From Bacteroidales bacterium (lineage in GTDB: Bacteria > Bacteroidota > Bacteroidia > Bacteroidales > JAGOPY01): a DNA stretch of 5,905 nt. Position numbers and translations under genes: made by a program. Every line of letters begins with the position of its first letter. Position 1 is the first letter of the stretch. Positions 1 through 4,246 of the stretch are shown here, one piece after another. Location of the stretch: the NCBI GenBank assembly GCA_030638325.1, contig DAOWEV010000029.1, forward strand, positions 1 to 5,905. Reading direction: 5' to 3'. The notes under the pieces were generated by a model. That model made no database searches. It saw nothing but the letters and a program-made list of their open reading frames with translations, and had not been told where the DNA came from.

Positions 1-12
1 ATCAAATTTTTT

Positions 13-68
13 CTTTGGATACTTTGTGAAGTACTTTGTGAATTCCTTTGTGTGCCTTTGTGGTTAAA
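13..68. repeat. Degenerate CTTTGTG direct repeat, five units
   Basis: Five CTTTG units start at 13, 22, 34, 46 and 56, so the spacing is 9 to 12 bp. The last four read CTTTGTG, and the final unit runs into GTGGTTAAA. No open reading frame covers it. From memory, short CTTTGTG/GTGGTTAAA arrays of this look are frequent between genes in environmental Bacteroidetes genomes, but I cannot verify that here. Function unknown. Confidence 0.75.
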
Positions 69-133
69 CATAATCTCAACCCTTGATTCGCATTATTTAC
101 TATGATATTTTAATAGGAAATTAGAATAGAAAG

Positions 134-195
134 TCGCGAATTCGCTGTTAAAAAATTAATTTTGAGAAAATTTCGCGCATTAGCGGCAAAAAAAA
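134..195. repeat. Pair of imperfect TCGCG...AAAAAA direct repeats
   Basis: Two 22-bp units, at 134-155 and 173-194, match at about 17 of 22 positions and start 39 bp apart. Each has a TCGCG start, an ATTnGC core and an A-rich tail. Each unit itself looks like two approximately 9-bp half-units (for example TCGCGCATT then AGCGGCAAA). The layout resembles the CTTTGTG array upstream, with short half-units ending in a G-rich step and an A-run. Function unknown. Confidence 0.55.
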
Positions 196-201
196 TCATC
201 A

Positions 202-236
202 TTCGGTGTTCGGTGTTCGATGTTCATTATTCAAAA
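202..236. repeat. Heptamer tandem array, TTCGGTG type
   Basis: Five consecutive 7-bp units read TTCGGTG, TTCGGTG, TTCGATG, TTCATTA and TTCAAAA. The array decays from left to right while keeping TTC at the start of each unit. It lies about 100 bp upstream of the putative gldA promoter. No coding potential was seen. Confidence 0.75.
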
Positions 237-339
237 TGCGATAATTTCATTTTACGAACAAACATCATTAATTAACTGATAATAAAACATAGGGTCAGGA
301 GTTCCGAACTTATTTTACCAACAGCCAGCACTTTTTATT

Positions 340-347
340 TAAATTTG
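340..347 (+). promoter_or_regulatory. Putative gldA -7 box (TAAATTTG)
   Basis: TAAATTTG matches the Bacteroidetes -7 consensus TAnnTTTG exactly and ends 25 bp before the gldA ATG, which predicts a short leader of about 20 nt. No convincing TTTG -33 box is seen about 20 bp upstream, so only the -7 element supports the call. Confidence 0.5.
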
Positions 348-372
348 CAGCCTCATAAATCTGATTCTGATC

Positions 373-1284
373 ATGTCGATAATTGTAAAGGATATCACCA
401 AAATATACGGCACTCAAAAGGTATTGGACAGCATATCTTTCGAGGTCCATGCGGGGGAAGTTATCGGTTTGCTGGGGCCCAACGGCGCCGGAAAGTCCAC
501 CCTGATGAAGATCATCACCTGTTTTATTCCACCTGCATCAGGAGAGGTAAGGGTATATGGTTATGATATTTTCGAGCAATCCATCGAAGTCAGAAAGAAG
601 ATCGGGTATCTGCCGGAAAACAATCCATTGTACACCGATATGTATGTCAAGGAGTTCCTGGAGTTTGTGGCCGGAATATACAAGCTGGGCGGGAAAACCC
701 GTAGCCGGATCGCTGAGATGATAGAAATTACCGGCCTGCAGCTTGAGCAAAACAAAAAGATCGGAGCCTTGTCCAGGGGTTACAGGCAGCGTGTCGGATT
801 GGCACAAGCACTGATCCATGACCCGGAGGTACTCATCCTGGATGAACCTACTTCAGGACTTGACCCAAACCAGATACTTGAGATCAGAAACCTGATCAAG
901 GAGGTAGGCAAACAAAAAACCGTAATGCTTTCCACACATATCATGCAGGAAGTGGAAGCCATTTGCGACCGGGTCATTATCATCAACAAAGGACAGATCG
1001 TAGCTGATGATTCTACTGCCAACCTATCACGCAAATCCGCCGGTAAGGATATTATTACCGTTGAGTTCAGTACTGCTGTGGATAAAGATAAATTAAACAC
1101 TTTAGAAGGCGTTTTATCTGTTCTCAATCCAAAAGAGAATACCTGGATCATTGAATCGGATACGGCCGGAGATATCCGGGAAGTTATATTCAAATTCGCC
1201 GTAAACAATGGGCTTACGGTACTGTCAATGGTTAAGGAAGAGCAACGGCTTGAAGAAGTTTTCCAGAAACTTACCAGGAATTAG
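373..1284 (+). CDS. gldA: GldA-type ABC transporter ATP-binding protein
   Basis: ATPase subunit of an ABC-2 type exporter, 303 aa, acting on the cytoplasmic face of the inner membrane. Visible motifs are Walker A GPNGAGKST (35-43), a Q-loop region IGYLPENNPLY where E82 replaces the usual Gln, signature LSRGYRQR (133-140), Walker B VLILDEPT (153-160), D-loop SGLD (161-164) and H-loop His189. The stretches GYLPENNPLY, LSRGYRQRVGLAQAL and STHIMQEVEAICDRV closely match what I recall of Flavobacterium GldA, which works with GldF and GldG in gliding motility. Residues about 225-303 are the variable C-terminal part seen in ABC-2 ATPases, ending LEEVFQKL. The ATG at 373 is chosen because the N-terminus fits the family and a TAnnTTTG box lies just upstream; there is no Shine-Dalgarno. 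No GldF/GldG-like permease occurs in this window, so the substrate and true partners are unknown. Non-gliding Bacteroidetes also carry homologues, so the gene does not prove gliding. Confidence 0.9.
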   Translation: MSIIVKDITKIYGTQKVLDSISFEVHAGEVIGLLGPNGAGKSTLMKIITCFIPPASGEVRVYGYDIFEQSIEVRKKIGYLPENNPLYTDMYVKEFLEFVAGIYKLGGKTRSRIAEMIEITGLQLEQNKKIGALSRGYRQRVGLAQALIHDPEVLILDEPTSGLDPNQILEIRNLIKEVGKQKTVMLSTHIMQEVEAICDRVIIINKGQIVADDSTANLSRKSAGKDIITVEFSTAVDKDKLNTLEGVLSVLNPKENTWIIESDTAGDIREVIFKFAVNNGLTVLSMVKEEQRLEEVFQKLTRN

Positions 1285-1318
1285 GCACTTATTACACTGC
1301 AGCTTAATTTTAATCTGT

Positions 1319-1326
1319 TATCTTTG
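1319..1326 (+). promoter_or_regulatory. Putative metK -7 box (TATCTTTG)
   Basis: TATCTTTG fits TAnnTTTG exactly, and the following C gives the TTTGC often seen at such boxes. It is the only good match between gldA and metK. If used, transcription starts near 1330 and gives metK a leader of about 180 nt that carries all the tandem repeats below. A -33 TTTG is not evident. Confidence 0.5.
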
Positions 1327-1336
1327 CCCGTCATAA

Positions 1337-1364
1337 TTGAGAGTTGAGAGTTGAGAGTTGAGAG
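1337..1364. repeat. Perfect heptamer array, TTGAGAG x4
   Basis: Four exact copies of TTGAGAG start at 1337, 1344, 1351 and 1358. The last G is shared with the octamer array that follows. The array lies just downstream of the putative metK -7 box, so it would be in the transcribed leader. Confidence 0.9.
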
Positions 1365-1427
1365 GGACTGAGGGACTGAGAGACTGAGAGACTGAGGGAC
1401 TGAGGGACTGAGGGACTGAGGGACTGA
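1364..1427 (+). repeat. Octamer array G(G/A)GACTGA x8 with G-quadruplex motif
   Basis: Eight head-to-tail 8-bp units: copies 1, 2 and 5-8 are GGGACTGA, and copies 3 and 4 are GAGACTGA. Four consecutive GGG tracts at 1396-1398, 1404-1406, 1412-1414 and 1420-1422 are separated by 5-nt ACTGA loops, which satisfies the canonical G3-N(1-7) quadruplex pattern on the metK sense strand. The array is flanked on both sides by GAGAGTTGAG-type sequence, as if it had expanded inside a heptamer array. Confidence 0.9.
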
Positions 1428-1470
1428 GAGAGAGTTGAGTTGTGAGTTCTAAGTAATAGGTAGTGAAGGT

Positions 1471-1498
1471 TTAGGATTTAGAAATTAGAAATTAGAAT
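1471..1498. repeat. Heptamer array TTAGAAA-type x4 before metK
   Basis: The units TTAGGAT, TTAGAAA, TTAGAAA and TTAGAAT stand head to tail, ending 10 bp before the metK start codon. Between the octamers and this array, degenerate 7-mers (TTGTGAG, TTCTAAG, TAATAGG at 1440-1460) suggest a 7-nt period through most of the leader. The run takes the place where a ribosome binding site would sit. Confidence 0.75.
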
Positions 1499-1508
1499 TT
1501 TTATTAAA

Positions 1509-2825
1509 ATGGGTTATTTATTTACTTCAGAGTCTGTATCGGAGGGTCATCCTGATAAAGTTGCCGACCAGATCTCGGACGCATTGCTTGATGAATTTTT
1601 AAGGTGGGACCCCAATTCAAAAGTAGCTTGTGAAACGCTGGTTACAAGTGGTCTTGTGGTATGTGCCGGAGAGGTTACAACAACGGGGTGGGTAAATGTT
1701 GATGAAGTTGCCCGGGATACTATCCGTAAAATAGGATACACCAAAGCTGAGTATAAGTTTAGTGCAGATTCCTGCGGAGTATTATCTGCTATTCATGAAC
1801 AATCACCTGATATCAAAAGGGGTGTGGAAAGGAAAGTTAAATTGGATCAGGGAGCCGGAGACCAGGGAATGATGTTTGGTTATGCAACCAACGAAATGGA
1901 CAATTATATGCCCCTGCCAGGCGAACTGGCTCACATTTTCCTGCAAGAGCTTGCGAAAATCAGGAAAGAAGGCAAAAAAATGAAATATCTGAGGCCCGAC
2001 TCAAAATCGCAGGTCACTATCGAATACGATGATAATAATAACCCCATTCGCATTGACACCATAGTGATCTCCACACAGCACGATGAGTTCGATACGGATG
2101 AGAATATGCAGAACCGGATCAAGGCAGACCTGGAAAGGTACCTGATTCCCCAGGTAAAAAAAGATATTCCTCTGCATATCAGGAAATTGTTCCTTAAGGA
2201 TTATAGGTTACTGGTCAATCCCACCGGTAAATTCGTCATAGGCGGGCCTCATAGCGACACCGGGCTGACAGGCCGAAAGATCATTGTGGATACTTATGGA
2301 GGCAAGGGCGCTCATGGCGGAGGCGCCTTTTCAGGCAAGGATGCATCGAAAGTCGACCGTTCAGCTGCTTACGCGGCCAGGCACATAGCCAAGAACCTGG
2401 TAGCAGCAGGCGTGGCAGATGAAGTTTTAGTACAAATTGCTTATGCCATTGGCATAGCAGAACCGGTTGGCCTGTTTCTGAACACTTTTGGCACGGCAAA
2501 AGCAACTGACAAAAAAGGTAATATCCTTTCGGATAACCAGATTGCAGGACAGGTCAAAAACCTATTCGACCTCAGGCCATACGCCATTATTCAGCGGTTC
2601 GGTTTGCAAAACCCCATCTTCAGACAAACCACAACCTACGGACACTTCGGCAGAGACCATTATTTCAAAGAAGTCGAAGTTTACTACCATAACAGACACA
2701 CCGTTACAAAAACAGTTAACGGCAAAAAGAAACATTTTAAGAAGGTTGAATTCTTTGCCTGGGAAAAACTTGATATGGTCAGGAAGTTGCAAAAAGAATT
2801 CCGGATCAAGGCCGGGAAAAAGTAG
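1509..2825 (+). CDS. metK: S-adenosylmethionine synthetase (methionine adenosyltransferase)
   Basis: This cytoplasmic enzyme makes S-adenosylmethionine from methionine and ATP, releasing phosphate and pyrophosphate; the family works as a tetramer of paired dimers. The 438-aa product starts MGYLFTSESVSEGHPDK, with the conserved GHPDK (His14, Asp16) near the N-terminus. It has Glu42, the flexible-loop QSPDI (98-102), the GAGDQG ATP motif (115-120), the P-loop-like TGLTGRKIIVDTYGG (251-265) and GGGAFSGKD (270-278), followed by KVDRSAAYAARHIAKN. All expected catalytic segments are intact. It is longer than the approximately 384-aa E. coli enzyme, with extra sequence around 150-215 and about 30 lysine-rich residues (383-413) between GHFGR and FAWEKLD near the C-terminus; I recall similar inserts in Bacteroidetes MetK proteins. 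The ATG at 1509 is set by the conserved N-terminus. There is no Shine-Dalgarno, and the leader is full of short tandem repeats. No known SAM riboswitch was recognised upstream. Confidence 0.97.
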   Translation: MGYLFTSESVSEGHPDKVADQISDALLDEFLRWDPNSKVACETLVTSGLVVCAGEVTTTGWVNVDEVARDTIRKIGYTKAEYKFSADSCGVLSAIHEQSPDIKRGVERKVKLDQGAGDQGMMFGYATNEMDNYMPLPGELAHIFLQELAKIRKEGKKMKYLRPDSKSQVTIEYDDNNNPIRIDTIVISTQHDEFDTDENMQNRIKADLERYLIPQVKKDIPLHIRKLFLKDYRLLVNPTGKFVIGGPHSDTGLTGRKIIVDTYGGKGAHGGGAFSGKDASKVDRSAAYAARHIAKNLVAAGVADEVLVQIAYAIGIAEPVGLFLNTFGTAKATDKKGNILSDNQIAGQVKNLFDLRPYAIIQRFGLQNPIFRQTTTYGHFGRDHYFKEVEVYYHNRHTVTKTVNGKKKHFKKVEFFAWEKLDMVRKLQKEFRIKAGKK

Positions 2826-2902
2826 ACTGGCTGCTGTATGCTCCTGTTTTTTGCATCAGGACACCCATAAAGAAAAAGTCAATCTATAATTTACAATTTT
2901 CG

Positions 2903-3012
2903 AGCACCAAAGGTGCGTAAATCATTAGCCCCGTGAGTAGCACGGGGTTTTTGAATGCCTTACCCACATAGCCCCAACGGGGTGTAATCATTGATTACGC
3001 ACCTTTGGTGCT
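2903..3012. repeat. 110-bp foldback element with 21/22-bp terminal inverted repeats
   Basis: The left end (2903-2924, beginning AGCACCAAAGGTGCGTAA) and the right end (2992-3012) are inverse complements apart from one extra A on the left. Each arm holds its own palindrome, GCACC-AAA-GGTGC (2904-2916) and GCACC-TTT-GGTGC (2999-3011). Inside lie a CCCCGTG/CACGGGG hairpin (2929-2947), a CCCC-AAC-GGGG hairpin (2972-2982) and GTAATCA-T-TGATTAC (2984-2998). No ORF or clear target-site duplication is seen. It could be a REP-like or MITE-like element, or a composite terminator. Confidence 0.8.
2928..2952 (+). terminator. Probable metK intrinsic terminator
   Basis: A 7-bp GC-rich stem CCCCGTG (2929-2935) with CACGGGG (2941-2947) and a 5-nt loop AGTAG is followed directly by TTTTT (2948-2952). 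It lies about 100 nt after the metK stop and inside the foldback element, so the whole-arm fold could compete with it. Confidence 0.55.
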
Positions 3013-3035
3013 TATGTTGTATTGTATTGCATATA

Positions 3036-3080
3036 CCCCGGGCTGACGCCCGGGGCTGTTGATGTCCGCCCCCTTGGGGC
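3036..3080. repeat. Two further GC-rich hairpin modules
   Basis: CCCCGGGC (3036-3043) pairs perfectly with GCCCGGGG (3048-3055) over a 4-nt loop, TGAC. A second hairpin pairs GCCCC (3068-3072) with GGGGC (3076-3080) over a 3-nt loop. Neither is followed by a T-run, so they are poor terminators. They share the CCCC...GGGG theme with the modules in the adjacent foldback element, and the set forms one palindrome mosaic of about 180 bp. Confidence 0.75.
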
Positions 3081-3170
3081 TTATCTTTAAAACAACATGA
3101 GTGTCAGTAAATATACCATAAAGATAATGGGACACCCAAAACCGCAAAACCAAAACCATAAATCGCTATT

Positions 3171-3206
3171 AGATTGTTTATTAAGAGGGCTTAATAATCT
3201 ATTTTT
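3171..3206 (+). terminator. Weak AT-rich terminator-like hairpin
   Basis: AGATT (3171-3175) plus ATTAAG (3180-3185) pairs with CTTAAT plus AATCT (3190-3200), leaving a 4-nt bulge. ATTTTT follows. It could stop plus-strand read-through from metK before the convergent gene. The stem is AT-rich and bulged, so confidence is low. Confidence 0.3.
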
Positions 3207-3225
3207 CGAGGAGTGCGGGAAACAG

Positions 3226-3260
3226 AAAAAAACCCTTCAGCGATATTACACCAAAGGGCT
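3226..3260 (-). terminator. Probable terminator of the minus-strand T9SS cargo gene
   Basis: Read on the minus strand, CCCTT (3258-3254) pairs with AAGGG (3237-3233), the stem can extend by five more pairs including G-U wobbles, and a run of seven T follows (3232-3226). It begins about 25 nt past the TAA stop of the minus-strand gene, the usual place for an intrinsic terminator. Confidence 0.6.
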
Positions 3261-3283
3261 CTTTTCAAATACTTTAGTAAAGC

Positions 3284-4021
3284 TTAGTGCTTCACAATAA
3301 ACTTCCTGGTATCAATTATTTTATTCCCGGTAATGAAGTTATAGAAATAAATCCCTTGCGGAAAATCAAATGTAGGGATGGTAATTTTTCCGGAATTATT
3401 CTGCAAATCTACATTTTTCACAGTCACGCCCAGAATATTGGTCACCAGAATGCTGGCATCGTAAACTCCCTCAGGCAGTTCATAATCAAATGAGACCTGT
3501 GTATTGGCAGGGTTCGGATAAGCGTTTGACAATAATGCTTTATTCAAATGATCCTCCCCTATTCCGGCCGGGCTAGCATTGTATTCAACAGTAACGGCTA
3601 CAGAATCATCCGGGTTGTATTTATCAAACCAGACATAAGTCACTAAAGATTTACCAGGGCCGCCTTCGTCAACATCATAATCACCGGAAAATTCTTCATT
3701 GGTCGCTCCGGCTTCGATACTTACTGTATCTGAAACGTAAGTACCCGGGCCGTAACAGACACCCCAGCAAAAATAGTTAATAGTACCGGGAATGGTATCT
3801 CCTTCCTGGATCACTTTTTTAACCATTACTTTTTTGGTTTCACCGGAATTGTTGGTGACATTAATGTGTGCGACTATGGCAACCCCCGGAACAGGATCAC
3901 CTATAATATATACTGTTGAATTCGGTTCAATGGGACCATTGGCATCCGATAAAGAAAAACTTTGTCCAACAACATAAAATGACATGCTAATTAAGGCGAT
4001 AAACAGTAATAATTTTTTCAT
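3284..4021 (-). CDS. Small secreted protein with T9SS type A sorting domain
   Basis: A 245-aa exported protein of unknown function. MKKLLLFIALISMSFYVVG is a signal peptide with likely cleavage before Gln20. Residues about 21-150 form a beta-rich domain with NVTNNSGETKKV and, later, DSVAVTVEYN. Residues about 164-245 are a T9SS type A C-terminal sorting domain: SNAYPNPANTQVSFDYELP, ILVTNILGVTV, a PQGIYFYNF strand and a basic end, RKFIVKH. T9SS carries such proteins across the outer membrane and usually anchors or releases them after removing this domain. The mature protein has only two cysteines, C85 and C89, in FCWGVCYGP. The frame stays open to an ATG at 4093, but I chose the ATG at 4021. 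It begins the signal peptide, and the putative -7 box at 4071-4078 puts the transcript start downstream of 4093. The gene converges on metK and diverges from the Omp28-like gene. I recall the N-terminal pattern from other T9SS proteins but cannot name a family. Confidence 0.88.
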   Translation of the reverse strand: MKKLLLFIALISMSFYVVGQSFSLSDANGPIEPNSTVYIIGDPVPGVAIVAHINVTNNSGETKKVMVKKVIQEGDTIPGTINYFCWGVCYGPGTYVSDTVSIEAGATNEEFSGDYDVDEGGPGKSLVTYVWFDKYNPDDSVAVTVEYNASPAGIGEDHLNKALLSNAYPNPANTQVSFDYELPEGVYDASILVTNILGVTVKNVDLQNNSGKITIPTFDFPQGIYFYNFITGNKIIDTRKFIVKH

Positions 4022-4051
4022 ATTTCTCAATATTAAGTTAATAAACAATAA

Positions 4052-4075
4052 TTTTGCATGAACTTTTATGCAAAA
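4052..4075. repeat. 8-bp inverted repeat over the minus-strand transcription start
   Basis: TTTTGCAT (4052-4059) and ATGCAAAA (4068-4075) are perfect inverse complements with an 8-nt spacer. The right arm overlaps the putative minus-strand -7 box. It could be an operator or a 5'-end RNA hairpin, or it may be chance in AT-rich DNA. Confidence 0.5.
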
Positions 4076-4098
4076 GTACAACAAATTTATCAATCAAA
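4071..4098 (-). promoter_or_regulatory. Putative promoter of the minus-strand T9SS cargo gene
   Basis: On the minus strand, TACTTTTG (4078-4071) matches TAnnTTTG, and a TTTG (4098-4095) lies 16 bp upstream as a possible -33 box, slightly closer than the usual spacing. The predicted start near 4065 gives a leader of about 45 nt to the ATG at 4021. Confidence 0.55.
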
Positions 4099-4196
4099 TT
4101 TATTTCTGAAATACACGCAAAAACCAGGCCAATCTACGTTTTGGCACTTAAAAGCATAAACTTTAAACTTTATTTATACAATATTCTAAATAATTA

Positions 4197-4204
4197 TATA
4201 TTTG
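4197..4204 (+). promoter_or_regulatory. Putative promoter -7 box of the Omp28-like gene
   Basis: TATATTTG matches TAnnTTTG and is followed by C. A TTTA at 4173-4176 lies 20 bp upstream, at about the right distance for a weak -33 box. The predicted leader to the ATG at 4247 is about 38 nt. Confidence 0.55.
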
Positions 4205-4246
4205 CATAATTTTTAAAAACTAAAAACAAACTATAACTTTTTACTC

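Noticed and set aside
345..566. 73-codon ORF overlapping the start of gldA
   Set aside because: It runs out of frame through the GldA Walker A region; a frame shadow of gldA.
1337..1427. CRISPR array
   Set aside because: The repeats are 7 and 8 bp, directly head to tail with no spacers, and no cas gene is present.
1327..1508. SAM riboswitch before metK
   Set aside because: A riboswitch would make sense here, but the leader is made of short tandem repeats with no paired helices matching SAM-I, SAM-II or other known classes that I could recognise by eye.
2842..2861. TCCTG/CAGGA hairpin just after metK as terminator
   Set aside because: The stem is only 5 bp with a 9-nt loop and no T-run follows; the hairpin at 2928-2952 is a better candidate.
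2488..2889. 133-codon ORF overlapping the end of metK
   Set aside because: It lies in another frame of the well-conserved metK coding region and resembles no known protein; a frame shadow.
2903..3012. Complete insertion sequence
   Set aside because: The inverted ends enclose less than 70 bp with no transposase ORF, and no target-site duplication is visible; at most a non-autonomous element.
3097..3300. 67-codon plus-strand ORF after metK
   Set aside because: It contains both terminator-like hairpins, overlaps the 3' end of the minus-strand cargo gene in antisense, has no promoter box or recognisable domain, and reads as low-complexity basic sequence.
4022..4093. Upstream start (ATG at 4093) for the minus-strand cargo gene
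   Set aside because: It would place 24 residues before a clear signal peptide, and the putative -7 box at 4071-4078 predicts transcription starting downstream of that ATG.
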